29,425 nt of DNA from contig CAIOHM010000408.1 in the NCBI GenBank assembly GCA_903858055.1, positions 1 through 29,425 on the forward strand, given 5' to 3'. The DNA comes from an uncultured delta proteobacterium. Its GTDB lineage: Bacteria; Myxococcota_A; Polyangia; Polyangiales; Polyangiaceae. A program made the position numbers and the translations under genes. This document shows positions 1 to 8,805 of the stretch, in pieces. Position 1 is the first letter of the stretch. The number at the start of each line of letters is the position of its first letter. A model generated the notes under the pieces. That model was not told the DNA's origin and searched no databases. It was given only the letters and a program-made list of their open reading frames with translations.

Positions 1-53
1 CGCTCCACGCGCGTGCCCTCGCGTTCGTGGCGTCGTTCGAGCGCGGCGAGCCC

Positions 54-1073
54 ATGCCAGAGCCCTTCGACGCGCTCGCGTGCGATCTCGCGCGTCACCA
101 GCGTGCCTCCGGTTACGAGCGTCTTGCGCGCGCGCATGCGATTGACCTCGAGCACCTCGCCCAGGCGAGCGGGATCCCTGGGATTCCCACCGACACGTTC
201 AAGCTCACGCGCGTAGCGGCGCACGCGCCCCACCTCGACGCCGCGACCTTCCGCACCTCGGGGACGACGGTGGGCGCACGCGGCGCGCACGCCTTCCGCT
301 CGATCGCCACCTACGATCGCGGAGCCGTGGCCTTTGGTCGTCGCGCGCTCAGCCCCCACCTCGGCGATCGCTTTCCGGTGCTCGTGCTCGGTCCGAGCCC
401 CGCGGAGCTCCCGGACTCCTCGCTCACGCACATGCTCGCGACCTTCGTGCGCGCGTTCGACACGGTGAACGACCCGCACGAGCGCTTCTTCCTGCGCGGC
501 GACGAGATGAACCTCGTGGCGCTCGACGAGGCGATTGCGCGCGCGTGCGTGGAGGATCGACCGGTGTTCCTCGCGGGCACCTCGTTCGCGTTCGTGCACC
601 TCCTCGATGCGCTCGGCGACGACGTGCTCCCGCTGCCGAAACGGAGCGTGCTCATGCAGACCGGCGGCTTCAAAGGGCGCTCGCGCGTCGTCGAGGCAGG
701 CGAGCTTCGCGCGTCGCTCGCCAGGGTTTTTGCGATACCCGAGCGTTCCGTCGTCGCCGAGTACGGCATGACCGAGCTCTCGAGTCAGGGTTGGGAGGCG
801 CCGCTCTTCTCGCCCACGGGCGCCCACGGTTCCTTCGAGCTCCCGCCGTGGATGCGCGTCGACGCGGTGGACCCGGACACGCTCACGCTCTTGCCCGCGG
901 GCTCGCAGGGGCTCGCGCGGATCACCGATCTCCTCAACGTCGACAGCGCAGTCGTCGTCCAGACCGCAGACCTCGTCACGGTCTCGGGCTCGACGATCGC
1001 GCTCCATGGCCGCGCGCCCGGCGCGACGCCACGCGGGTGCTCGCTCGCGATCGACGAGCTGCTCGGCCCATGA
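54..1073 (+). CDS. LuxE-like acyl-protein synthetase
   Basis: A 339-residue member of the LuxE acyl-protein synthetase family, which belongs to the ANL adenylating enzymes. LuxE activates a fatty acid with ATP, holds it on a C-terminal cysteine and hands it to the reductase LuxC. Visible here are the nucleotide-binding TSGTT motif (about residues 69-72), the AEYGMTELSSQ block (about 235-245) and RGCSL near the C terminus. Cys329 in that last motif matches the acyl-carrying cysteine of LuxE. The length is close to the usual 360-370. I chose the ATG at 54 because PEPFDALACDLARHQ fits the usual LuxE N terminus. A GTG at 27 is also in frame, and the frame stays open to the left edge, so a longer start cannot be excluded. 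The stop overlaps the next start by ATGA, so the pair is probably translationally coupled. The family call is firm. The substrate is unknown. Confidence 0.85.
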   Translation: MPEPFDALACDLARHQRASGYERLARAHAIDLEHLAQASGIPGIPTDTFKLTRVAAHAPHLDAATFRTSGTTVGARGAHAFRSIATYDRGAVAFGRRALSPHLGDRFPVLVLGPSPAELPDSSLTHMLATFVRAFDTVNDPHERFFLRGDEMNLVALDEAIARACVEDRPVFLAGTSFAFVHLLDALGDDVLPLPKRSVLMQTGGFKGRSRVVEAGELRASLARVFAIPERSVVAEYGMTELSSQGWEAPLFSPTGAHGSFELPPWMRVDAVDPDTLTLLPAGSQGLARITDLLNVDSAVVVQTADLVTVSGSTIALHGRAPGATPRGCSLAIDELLGP

Positions 1074-2158
1074 CACCCGATCGCGCGCACGCACGGGCAT
1101 CGGCGCTCGTGGCCACCGCGAAGAGCCTCGTCACCGACACAGAAGGCCGCTTTTCGCCAGATCCCGGGCTCTGCCGCGCACTCACGGAGGCGAGCGGACT
1201 CTCGCACGAGGGGGTGCGTTGGGCGCTCGAGCACGCGCTCGAGTGGTGGGCGACCGACGACGACGTGCGCACGCTCGTGACCAACGCCGGGCCCGCCGTG
1301 ACGGAGGGGCCCCTCGTGATCGTCCTCGCGGCAAACGTGACGACCGCGGCCCTGCGCGCGCTCGCCTGTGCCGTGGCGCGCGCGGAAGAGGTGCTGGTCT
1401 ACCCATCTTCGCGCGACGCGGTGCTCGCGCGCCGCCTCGTCGAAGACGCAGGTGTCACGGGGCTACGCAACCTCGCTTCGCGCGACGACCTGCCGCTCGC
1501 CAACCCGCGTGCGCGCGTGGTTCTCTACGGTTCGGCCGACACGGTGCGCACGCTGCGACCCCTCGTTCGTGGGACGCTCGAGATCCACGGGCCTGGCCTC
1601 GGCCTCGCGCTGCTCACCGACGAGACCGCACGCACGAGCGTGGCGGCCCTCGCGCGCGACATCGTCGCCTTCGATCAACGAGGCTGCCTCTCGCCTCGCC
1701 TCGCCGTTCACGTTGGATCGCCCGAGCGTGGGCGCGCCCTCGCCGCGGAGCTCTTCGGCGAGCTCGATCGCCTCGGCGCGATCTGTCCGCTCGGCACGCT
1801 GGAGGAGTCCGAGCGCCACGCGCGAGCGCTCGCGCTCCAGACCGGGCGCGCCCTCGGCGACGTGTGGGAGAGCCCGTGCGCGGCCGTCGCCCATGAGACC
1901 GTCGCCGCACCAAGCCCCGCCCCGACGGCGCGGATGCTCACCGTGCACACGACGACGTCCCGCGAGAGCGCGGAAGCTTGGCTCGCGCCGCTGCTCCCGC
2001 TCCTCTCGGCGCTCGGCTGCGACGACGCGGCGGCGCGCGAGGGTTTTCTCCGAGGCATTCCTCTTCGCCGAAGCGAGCTCGGCGCCATGCAGCGCCCACG
2101 CTTCGACGGCCCCGTCGACCGGCGCCCTCATGGACCCGACGCCGACGTTTCGCGGTAG
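1070..2158 (+). CDS. LuxC-like acyl-CoA reductase
   Basis: A 362-residue protein of the LuxC acyl-CoA reductase family (aldehyde dehydrogenase fold). LuxC reduces acyl groups delivered by LuxE to aldehydes with NADPH. The motif FDQRGCLSP puts the catalytic, acyl-accepting cysteine at Cys206. EIHGPGLGLALL (about 171-182) and the C-terminal LRRSELGAMQRP block also fit the family. It is shorter than bacterial luminescence LuxC (about 480 residues), and most of the shortening is N-terminal. The start is the ATG that overlaps the luxE-like stop. The pairing argues for one fatty acid reductase unit. No luxAB or luxD is in the window, so the aldehyde is more likely used for a lipid, wax, alkane or secondary metabolite than for light. 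That use is inference. Confidence 0.83.
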   Translation: MTPDRAHARASALVATAKSLVTDTEGRFSPDPGLCRALTEASGLSHEGVRWALEHALEWWATDDDVRTLVTNAGPAVTEGPLVIVLAANVTTAALRALACAVARAEEVLVYPSSRDAVLARRLVEDAGVTGLRNLASRDDLPLANPRARVVLYGSADTVRTLRPLVRGTLEIHGPGLGLALLTDETARTSVAALARDIVAFDQRGCLSPRLAVHVGSPERGRALAAELFGELDRLGAICPLGTLEESERHARALALQTGRALGDVWESPCAAVAHETVAAPSPAPTARMLTVHTTTSRESAEAWLAPLLPLLSALGCDDAAAREGFLRGIPLRRSELGAMQRPRFDGPVDRRPHGPDADVSR

Positions 2159-2170
2159 GCTTCGCCTCGG

Positions 2171-3091
2171 ATGGACGACGACCTGCGGAGCGAACTCGCC
2201 GACCTCGTGCGCGCGGTGCACGCCTACGTGGCGTGGCACGGCGAGAGCGGGTCCGTGGGCTTCCCGCGCGACCGCTCCGCACGTGAACCGCGCGAGGCCC
2301 CTCACGAGCTGCCACACGAGAGCTTCGCGACGCCGCGGCCGCCCCCCGTCGCGTTCGTCGACCCGGCGTTCCGCGCGCCAAGCCCCGCCGGGCCCCCTCC
2401 CCCCTTCTCCCCGCACCTCTTCGACGAGCCCGAGCCCGTGCCCCGCGTCACCAAGCCCAAGATCCCCGTCCCCGCGCCTCCGCCGCCTGGCGAGGCGCGC
2501 GACAAGCACGTGCACCTTCCCCGTATCGAGGCGGAGGTGCAGAGCTGCGCCAAGTGCCGCCTCCACGAGACGCGCACGAACACCGTGTTCTTTCGCGGAA
2601 ATCCCGATTCGCCGCTCGTCTTCGTGGGCGAGGGTCCGGGTGCGGACGAAGATGCGAGCGGCAAGCCCTTCGTGGGCCGCGCGGGTCAGCTCCTCGACAA
2701 AATGATCGGCGCCATGGGCCTCGACCCGGAGCGCGACGTCTACATTTGCAACATCGTGAAGTGCCGCCCGCCAGGCAACCGCCGGCCCGAGCCCGACGAG
2801 GTGGCCGCGTGCATCCCCTACCTCCACGAGCAGCTCGACCTCGTCGCGCCGAAGGTCATCGTCGCCCTCGGCAACACGGCGCTCGCCTCACTCCTCGGCA
2901 CGAGCATGCCGATCACCAAGGTGCGCGGCACCTGGAAGCTCTACCGCGGCACCACCATGCTGATGCCGACCTACCACCCGAGCTTCCTCTTGCGGCCCAC
3001 GAGCAACCTCGCCGAGTCGAAGCGCCAGGCGTGGGAAGACCTGCAGGCCGTGATGAAAGAGCTCGGCCTCGCACTCCCTCAAAAACGCTGA
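2171..3091 (+). CDS. Family 4 uracil-DNA glycosylase (Fe-S type)
   Basis: This enzyme removes uracil from DNA at the start of base-excision repair in the cytoplasm. The 306-residue protein has the family 4 signature. Cys126, Cys129, Cys198 and Cys214 are the expected four ligands of a [4Fe-4S] cluster. The water-activating motif GEGPGADED lies at 153-161 and the PTYHPSFLLR motif with His269 at 266-275. Residues 1-110 are an extra N-terminal region rich in Pro, Ala and charged residues, probably disordered. The catalytic domain alone would be about 195 residues. The gene lies 12 bp after the luxC-like gene. Its last 13 bp overlap the end of the convergent minus-strand gene. Family 5 is less likely because motif A here has the GEGPGxxED form. 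Confidence 0.92.
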   Translation: MDDDLRSELADLVRAVHAYVAWHGESGSVGFPRDRSAREPREAPHELPHESFATPRPPPVAFVDPAFRAPSPAGPPPPFSPHLFDEPEPVPRVTKPKIPVPAPPPPGEARDKHVHLPRIEAEVQSCAKCRLHETRTNTVFFRGNPDSPLVFVGEGPGADEDASGKPFVGRAGQLLDKMIGAMGLDPERDVYICNIVKCRPPGNRRPEPDEVAACIPYLHEQLDLVAPKVIVALGNTALASLLGTSMPITKVRGTWKLYRGTTMLMPTYHPSFLLRPTSNLAESKRQAWEDLQAVMKELGLALPQKR

Positions 3092-4911
3092 AGAAACGCG
3101 CTGCAGCCGCCGCGGCGCGCCGCCTCTTCGCGGGCCCCTTGCGCGCGGTCGTCGTGACCGAAGAGCCCCTCGAGGCGCGCGAGCTTCGTGAGATCGCACG
3201 CCGACGCCGCCCCCTGCTCCCGGCGCTTCGCGAGCTCGTGCATGCGGCTCCCGCCCTCGGGCTCCCAGTACTGCGCGTAGAACGTTCGTGCGTCGCGTGC
3301 AGCCTGCACGCTTTCCGCGTTCGCGTTCGGCAGGAGCGCGGGCACGAGACCTGCGCCGAGCACGAGCATCGCGAGCGCGAAGCGGGCCAGGGCACGTGGG
3401 AGACGTTCGCCGGCGCCGACGACGAGCGGCCAAAGCCCCGCGCCCACGAGCGCCGCGACGACGAGGAAGAACGGCCGAAAGCCCGGGATTCCCACGAGCT
3501 CCGCGAGGTGGTGAGGCGCGAGGCCCGCGAGCGTGAAGGGCACGACGACGTCGACGAAGGGCCGCTCGACGCCCTCGGGGAGCGAGCTCACGAAGAGGCC
3601 CACGAGGCCAAGCGAGAGGACGCCTGCGAGCGCGAGCCCACCGGCGACCGCACGCGCGCTCGTGCGCCACGTCGCACCGCGCGCCGCCACGACCTCGAGA
3701 CCCACGAGCGCGAAGAACGCAAAGAACGGCGGAGCGGCCCCGAAGAAGCGCGGCCCGATGGTCCACCCGCCACGCCAGCTCACGAAGGCGCTCACGGCGA
3801 GCCACAGCGCGAGCATGATCGCGAAGCCTGCGCCGAGGTGGGCACGCCAGCGGCGCGAACGCGAAGACACCGAGAAAAGACTCATGGCGAGCGCCGCGAG
3901 GCCAAGGAACATGAACGGGCTCGTCGTGAAGAACCCGAAGGTGCGGTTCAGCGAGAGCTCACGAAAGGCGACGGGATCGGGGAGCTCGATGCCGAAGAGC
4001 CCCTTCGCGTGAGCGCTCGCGAACTCTTGGCTCTCGCACAGCTTGTGGCCCGGCGTGAGCGGGTTGCCGTAGGCGCGCCACTGGTACCCCATGAGCGCGA
4101 GGGCCTGCGTCGCCGCCCCTGCGCCGAAGGCTGCGAGCGGCACGAGGCGCCGGTAGCGCACGGTCGCCACCAGCGCGAGCATCACGGACATCGGCAGCGC
4201 GTGGTACTCGAGGAGCGTCGCGAGACCCGCAAAAACGCCTGCCAAGAACGCTCGCCCTGGGCGCGGTCGCGCGACCCCGAGCACGAGCGCAAACGAGCCG
4301 AAGGTCGCCCACGCCACCGGCGCGTGGCTCGCGAAGAGCAGCGACGACGCCAGGTGGTTCGTGCCGAGGCCGGCCGCGAGGACCGTCGCGTAGCGGAGCA
4401 CGGCGTCCCGCGAGACTCGCCGGAGCCAGCGCTCGAAAGCGAGGAGCGCCACGAAGCACGGGAGCTGCACGGTGAAGAACCGCAGCGCCCAGATCGCACC
4501 TCGCAGCCACGCTTCACGCTCGAGCGCCGTCGCGGCAAGGGTCGGTCGCGTAAGGCCGAAGCGCGGTGCAATCGCGCGAAACGCTGCATAAACCGGCACG
4601 CCCGCGTAGCTCGTCGCCGGCGCCTTCACCGAATAGCGGTGCCACGCGCCGCTCGCGTCGGGGGCGCGCGCGAGGTCGTTCGTGTGACCGAAGAGCTCGA
4701 CCTGCTCGTCGACGCGGAACGTGCCGCTGTCGACGATCGCCATCGTCATGTAGACGCGAACGTTCTCGTTCGGGTTGTTGATGCGGTGCAGGTACGGGAA
4801 GGCGCCGAGGAAGACCACCGCGAGCAGCGTGCGAAGCCACGCCACGGCCCACGGCGAGGCCTCGTAGGCGTGCGGACCTCGAAGGCCGTGCTCCTCCGCC
4901 GCGCGCGCCAT
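3079..4911 (-). CDS. Polytopic membrane protein, GT-C-like
   Basis: A 610-residue integral membrane protein with roughly ten or more hydrophobic segments. I do not recognise a named family. The N-terminal loop NNPNENVRVYMTMAIVDSG and the later SWRGGWTIGPRFFGAAPPF block resemble a group of bacterial membrane proteins annotated as possible glycosyltransferases. A large soluble C terminus of about 75 residues follows the last membrane segment. The start is the ATG at 4911, two bases after the stop of the upstream discoidin gene, so the two are probably one transcript. A much longer open frame runs upstream, but it is out of register with the discoidin gene and is ignored. The stop lies inside the end of the uracil glycosylase gene on the other strand. 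Surface polysaccharide or lipoglycan assembly is a context-based guess. Confidence 0.78.
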   Translation of the reverse strand: MARAAEEHGLRGPHAYEASPWAVAWLRTLLAVVFLGAFPYLHRINNPNENVRVYMTMAIVDSGTFRVDEQVELFGHTNDLARAPDASGAWHRYSVKAPATSYAGVPVYAAFRAIAPRFGLTRPTLAATALEREAWLRGAIWALRFFTVQLPCFVALLAFERWLRRVSRDAVLRYATVLAAGLGTNHLASSLLFASHAPVAWATFGSFALVLGVARPRPGRAFLAGVFAGLATLLEYHALPMSVMLALVATVRYRRLVPLAAFGAGAATQALALMGYQWRAYGNPLTPGHKLCESQEFASAHAKGLFGIELPDPVAFRELSLNRTFGFFTTSPFMFLGLAALAMSLFSVSSRSRRWRAHLGAGFAIMLALWLAVSAFVSWRGGWTIGPRFFGAAPPFFAFFALVGLEVVAARGATWRTSARAVAGGLALAGVLSLGLVGLFVSSLPEGVERPFVDVVVPFTLAGLAPHHLAELVGIPGFRPFFLVVAALVGAGLWPLVVGAGERLPRALARFALAMLVLGAGLVPALLPNANAESVQAARDARTFYAQYWEPEGGSRMHELAKRREQGAASACDLTKLARLEGLFGHDDRAQGAREEAARRGGCSAFLQRF

Positions 4912-4913
4912 CG

Positions 4914-5888
4914 TCAGCGCCAGACTTGCACGCGCGAGAGATGGAGAAAGGTGCGACGCGGCACGGAGAAACGCAGGAAACGGAGCTCGGTCGGCGCGAG
5001 GGCCACGTTCCACTCCGTGAAGATTTCGTCGCGGCGCGCGACCTGGGTCCACGAGCTGCCGTCGACGCTCGCCTCGACGACGAGGGGCACCGCGCGCTCG
5101 CCACAGCAGTCCGTGCGGTTCTTCACGAGCACCTTCTTCACGCGCTCGCTCTTGCCGAGATCGATTTGGATCCACGGGTGCTCTTCTTCGACCGTGTGCG
5201 CGAAGAGGTCGAAGGCGACCGGCTCGTTCGTGCGGCCCGCCGTGGCGAACGAGTCGTAGGCCGAGCTCGCCGTGAAGGGCTTGCCGCCCGCGAGATCCGG
5301 GCCTTCCGCGGCTCGCTTCGCCGTGAAGACGCCGCCTGCGACCACCAGCAGCGCGGCCGCGAAGACGCCAAGGACCCGATTTCGTCGCTCGCGCTGGAGA
5401 TTCGCCACCGCTTCGAGGGGCTTGGCTACCTCGGCGACGACGGCGCGCACGAAGGCACGGCAGTCGGCGAGGCGCTCGTCCGCGTCCAGCGGCGCGAGCC
5501 CCGTGAACGCATCGGCGCGTCCCTCGCCCAGGTGCTGAAGCAAGGCTCCGAGCTCGGCGCCCTCGGGCGCGAACGACGCCAGCGCACCGGAGGGCAGCGA
5601 CGCGAGCGCCTCCGCGATCGAAGCCTCCGCGGAGAGCCCGGCGCGGAGCGTCAGCGCGACACGAAACGCCTCGGCCAAGAGGAGCAAGAGCGCGTCGTTG
5701 GGATCGCCGCTCGCGAAGCTCTCGGGTGGCTCGAGCCCGAGCTCCACGAGCTCGAGGGCCGACTGCGCCTTTCGCAAGCGTGCGCGGGTCTCTTCGTTCG
5801 GTACGCGCGCACGCGCCTCCGCGAGCGCGACGCTGCGCGTGAACCACTCGAGACCGCTCGAAGCCTGCGAATCCAGCCGTTCCGACAT
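4914..5888 (-). CDS. Membrane-anchored discoidin (F5/8 type C) domain protein
   Basis: A 324-residue protein in three parts. The first 165 residues are soluble and mostly helical, and I recognise no domain in them. A single membrane segment follows at about 171-190, after a positive RERRNR stretch, which predicts the N-terminal part in the cytoplasm. Residues about 205-323 look like a discoidin / F5/8 type C carbohydrate-binding domain: PWIQIDLG (238-245), a VKKVLVKNR strand, VEASVDGSSW (271-280) and LRFLRFSVPRR near the end. Such domains bind glycans or lipids, so this one could hold a surface sugar outside the membrane. It lies directly upstream of a polytopic membrane protein with a 2-bp gap and is divergent from the AftB-like gene. 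The domain call is good. The partner is unknown. Confidence 0.75.
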   Translation of the reverse strand: MSERLDSQASSGLEWFTRSVALAEARARVPNEETRARLRKAQSALELVELGLEPPESFASGDPNDALLLLLAEAFRVALTLRAGLSAEASIAEALASLPSGALASFAPEGAELGALLQHLGEGRADAFTGLAPLDADERLADCRAFVRAVVAEVAKPLEAVANLQRERRNRVLGVFAAALLVVAGGVFTAKRAAEGPDLAGGKPFTASSAYDSFATAGRTNEPVAFDLFAHTVEEEHPWIQIDLGKSERVKKVLVKNRTDCCGERAVPLVVEASVDGSSWTQVARRDEIFTEWNVALAPTELRFLRFSVPRRTFLHLSRVQVWR

Positions 5889-5986
5889 GGTCGCGGCGCT
5901 AGCAAGAGTGGGCCGGAGTGTCGAGCACGGGCCCCCACGCGCGACGCCGATCGGCTAGGCGGAGTCAGCCCCGGCGAGAAGAGCCC

Positions 5987-7528
5987 ATGAACGACGAAGC
6001 CGCCCCCAAGCCCGTGCGCCCCGCCCTCGCCCCGCCGCGCGAGGCGCTCTTGGTGGCGCTCTTCGTGCTCACGACGGCCATGCTCGCCCGCAGCGCGTGG
6101 CTCACCGACGACGCCCAGATCACGTTCCGCACGGTCCTCAACTGGCTCCACGGCTACGGGCCGCGCTTCAACGTCGAAGAGCGCGTGCAGGCCTACACGC
6201 ACCCGCTCTGGTTCCTGCTGCTCGCGGCGGGCACGTACGCCTTCGACAACGTCTTCGTCGTGGCGATCGTCCTCGCCTCCGCGTGCACGCTCGCGGTGGT
6301 GGGCCTCGTGGCCACGAAGGTGACGCGCGACCTCTGGGCAGGTGCGCTCGCGGCCCTCGCGCTGCTCCTCTCGAAGGCGTTCGTCGACTTCGCGACCTCG
6401 GGCCTCGAGAACCCGCTCTTGCACCTGCTGCTCGTGCTCCTCGTGATCGTCGCCGCGCGCCTCGAGCGGCGTGGGAGCGACTCCGATCGCATCGGCGTCG
6501 CTTTCCTCGCGGGCCTCGTCTACCTCGTGCGCGCCGACGCGACGCTGCTCGTCGCCCCGACCGTGGCCGTCTTCGCCTGGGGCGTGCGCCGGCGACCGAA
6601 GACCATCGCGGCGATGGCCCTCGCCTGGGCGCTGCCCGTGTTCGCGTGGACCGCGTTCTCGCTCGTCTATTACGGCTTCCCCTTTCCCAACACGGCCTAC
6701 GCGAAGCTCGGCACGGGCATCTCGGCGCGCGAGAAGTTCGTCCAGGGGCTTCGCTACGTGCTCGACTCCTTTGGCCGTGACGCGCTCACGCTGCCCCTCG
6801 TGACCGGCGCGCTGATCGTCGGACCGCGTCGCGCGCCTTTGGATCGCGCGCTCGCGCTCGGCATTGCCGCCTACCTCGCCTTCGTCGTGCTCGTGGGCGG
6901 TGACTTCATGAGCGGACGCTTCTTCACCGCGCCGTTCGTGCTCGCGATCGTCCTCCTCGCACGCACCGAGCCGCGCGTACCCTCGCTCGCCGTGGGAGCC
7001 GCGGTGCTTTGCATCCTCGGCGCCGCGAACGTGCGCGCGACCTTGTGGGCCGACCGGAACTTCAACGAGAGCGGCATCGGCCGCGACGGCATCGCCGACG
7101 AGCGCGGCTACTACTTCCACGACTTCGCGCTCGTGAACGCGCGCCGCGAGACCTACGCCGACGTCTCCTGGGAGCCCACGATTCGCTCGGTTTCCGTGGT
7201 GTGCGGCCTCCTTGGCATCAAGGGCGTCGAAGGCGGCCCGAGCCTGCACCTCGTCGACGAGTGCGGCCTCGCGGACCCGCTCCTCGCGCGCCTGCCCGCG
7301 ACGCCGAACCCGAACTGGCGCGTGGGCCACTTCACGCGCGCGCTCCCGGACGGCTACCACCAGAGCATCGAGTTTCGGGAGAACGCGATCCGCGACCCGG
7401 AGCTCGCGCGCTACTACGAGGCGATTCGCATGGTCACCCGCGACCCGCTCTTCTCGCGCGAGCGCTTCCACGCGATCGCCGCGCTGAACCTCGGGCACCT
7501 CAAGCCCCCGCCCCCGCCGAAGCCGTGA
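5987..7528 (+). CDS. AftB-like GT-C glycosyltransferase
   Basis: A 513-residue polytopic membrane protein resembling AftB, the mycobacterial terminal beta-1,2-arabinofuranosyltransferase, and its relatives outside actinobacteria. These use polyprenyl-phosphate sugars as donors on the outer face of the inner membrane. After the first membrane segment comes the acidic motif TDDAQITFRTVLNW (Asp41/Asp42, the expected GT-C catalytic loop), then NVEERVQAYTHPLW. GGDFMSGRF follows at about 304-312. The soluble C-terminal part holds a DECGLADPLLARLP block also seen in the family. I chose the ATG at 5987, preceded by GAGAAG, over an upstream open extension. It is divergent from the discoidin gene and converges on the next gene through a strong hairpin. 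The donor and acceptor sugars cannot be read from the sequence. Confidence 0.8.
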   Translation: MNDEAAPKPVRPALAPPREALLVALFVLTTAMLARSAWLTDDAQITFRTVLNWLHGYGPRFNVEERVQAYTHPLWFLLLAAGTYAFDNVFVVAIVLASACTLAVVGLVATKVTRDLWAGALAALALLLSKAFVDFATSGLENPLLHLLLVLLVIVAARLERRGSDSDRIGVAFLAGLVYLVRADATLLVAPTVAVFAWGVRRRPKTIAAMALAWALPVFAWTAFSLVYYGFPFPNTAYAKLGTGISAREKFVQGLRYVLDSFGRDALTLPLVTGALIVGPRRAPLDRALALGIAAYLAFVVLVGGDFMSGRFFTAPFVLAIVLLARTEPRVPSLAVGAAVLCILGAANVRATLWADRNFNESGIGRDGIADERGYYFHDFALVNARRETYADVSWEPTIRSVSVVCGLLGIKGVEGGPSLHLVDECGLADPLLARLPATPNPNWRVGHFTRALPDGYHQSIEFRENAIRDPELARYYEAIRMVTRDPLFSRERFHAIAALNLGHLKPPPPPKP

Positions 7529-7544
7529 GCGCCCGCGGCTTCGG
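7517..7544. terminator. Bidirectional terminator-like hairpin between convergent genes
   Basis: A perfect 9-bp inverted repeat, CCGAAGCCG and CGGCTTCGG, encloses a 10-nt loop. It covers the whole gap between the stop of the AftB-like gene (TGA at 7526-7528) and the stop of the minus-strand gene ending at 7545. There is no T-tract on either side, so termination would rest on the GC-rich stem or on Rho. A second pairing, GCCGTGA with TCACGGC, brings the two stop codons face to face. Confidence 0.5.
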
Positions 7545-8795
7545 TCACGGCCCGAAGAGGCGCGGGACCCAGTCGCCGGGCCAGAGCATCGTGCGCAAGA
7601 TGGCGAGCGCCACGTAGAGAACGAAGGCGAGACGCACGGAGCGAACGGTCTCGCCTGCGCCGGGCCGCGCACGCATGACCGGCGCGATGACCCACGGCAG
7701 CACGATGAGCGCATGCCAGCCCATGGCCTGGCGGAGCGAGAAGAAGCAGAGCGAGAGCCACGCGACCATGGCGAGGTCAAACCATGCGGCCGCCGCCACG
7801 AGCACGGCGGCGCACGCGCTCGCCACGACCGCGAACGAGAGCACCGGGAGGTGAAGCGCCGGGTGCTCGAAGACGTTCGCGGGGTTGTTCATCTCCATGG
7901 TGCGGAGCGTAGGCACGAGCACGGAGAACGTGCGGAGGGTCACCAGCGCGAGGCCCGCCGCGGCGAGGAGCGCAACGGCGTCCCGCGCGCGGAGCGACCG
8001 CCACGGCCGCTGCGCGAGGAACGAGACGCCCGCCGTGATCGCGACTGGCGCCAGGAAAAAGACTCGAAAGTGAATGAACGCGGCCACGCAGTACGCGAGC
8101 GCCGCCGCCAACGCCCGCCGCTCGGCGAGGTATTCGAAGGCGAGCAGCACCGGGGCGATCGCCGCGACGTCGTAGAAGCCCTCGAGGGCCGCGTGCATCG
8201 CCTCGAAGTAGAGGACCAGCGCGCCGATCGCGAGCACGGGACGCGCCCACGAGGCCTGCCGGAGGACGAGCCTCACCGCGACGAAGAAGCCGGCGTGCGC
8301 GTAGAGCACGAAGAGCGCGATGAGGAGCGTGTTCGCGCGCGTGAACGACAGCGACGTCTTCTCGTACAAAGCGGCGACGGGCGCGACGAGCACGAGGTCG
8401 CCCGGCGGGTACGGCCGCGCGATGCCCGACCAGCTCGTGACCCAGGGTTTTTCCTTGGCAAGACCCGGCAGCATGTAAATGCCACCCGTGAAGCTGCCGC
8501 CGCTGCGCACGTCGGCCGGGAACGCGCGCCGCTCCTCGAGCGTGGGCTCACGACCGATCGTTGCCGCACCCTCTCGGTAGATGCGCGGGCCGACGCGCAC
8601 GAAGGCGCGCGCGGCGTTGAGGTGGGAGAAATGATCCGTGTAGACTCCACGGGTCAGATCTTGCCAGGGGTGCGGGTTCGGGTGGCGGTAGCCCCATACG
8701 CCCCAGGCGAGGAGCGAGAGCAGCGTCACGACGAACGCGCGTCCGTTGACGGTCGTGAACCAAGAGGCCGAGCGGCGCGTGCGCGTGGGGGTCAT
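7545..8795 (-). CDS. Polytopic membrane protein, GT-C-like
   Basis: A 416-residue integral membrane protein with about nine or ten hydrophobic segments. The first outside loop after the N-terminal membrane anchor holds QDLTRGVYTDHFSHLNAARA, with acidic and His residues placed like the catalytic loop of GT-C transferases. A further loop carries ARPYPPGDLVLVAPVA. I cannot name a family. The ATG at 8795 is preferred because it is followed by a basic stretch and the first membrane segment. The longer open frame would overlap the upstream gene. It lies 10 bp after the stop of the Gpi18-like gene and is probably cotranscribed with it. A role in surface glycan synthesis is inferred from that neighbour. 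Confidence 0.75.
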   Translation of the reverse strand: MTPTRTRRSASWFTTVNGRAFVVTLLSLLAWGVWGYRHPNPHPWQDLTRGVYTDHFSHLNAARAFVRVGPRIYREGAATIGREPTLEERRAFPADVRSGGSFTGGIYMLPGLAKEKPWVTSWSGIARPYPPGDLVLVAPVAALYEKTSLSFTRANTLLIALFVLYAHAGFFVAVRLVLRQASWARPVLAIGALVLYFEAMHAALEGFYDVAAIAPVLLAFEYLAERRALAAALAYCVAAFIHFRVFFLAPVAITAGVSFLAQRPWRSLRARDAVALLAAAGLALVTLRTFSVLVPTLRTMEMNNPANVFEHPALHLPVLSFAVVASACAAVLVAAAAWFDLAMVAWLSLCFFSLRQAMGWHALIVLPWVIAPVMRARPGAGETVRSVRLAFVLYVALAILRTMLWPGDWVPRLFGP

Positions 8796-8805
8796 CGCCG
8801 TGGCT

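Noticed and set aside
54..2158. Bioluminescence operon
   Set aside because: Only the LuxE and LuxC-like parts are present. No luciferase subunits or LuxD thioesterase were found.
2554..5259. A 901-codon plus-strand open frame
   Set aside because: It crosses the uracil glycosylase and two minus-strand genes. The product is Arg/Glu/His-rich with no motifs, which is a typical antisense shadow in high-GC DNA.
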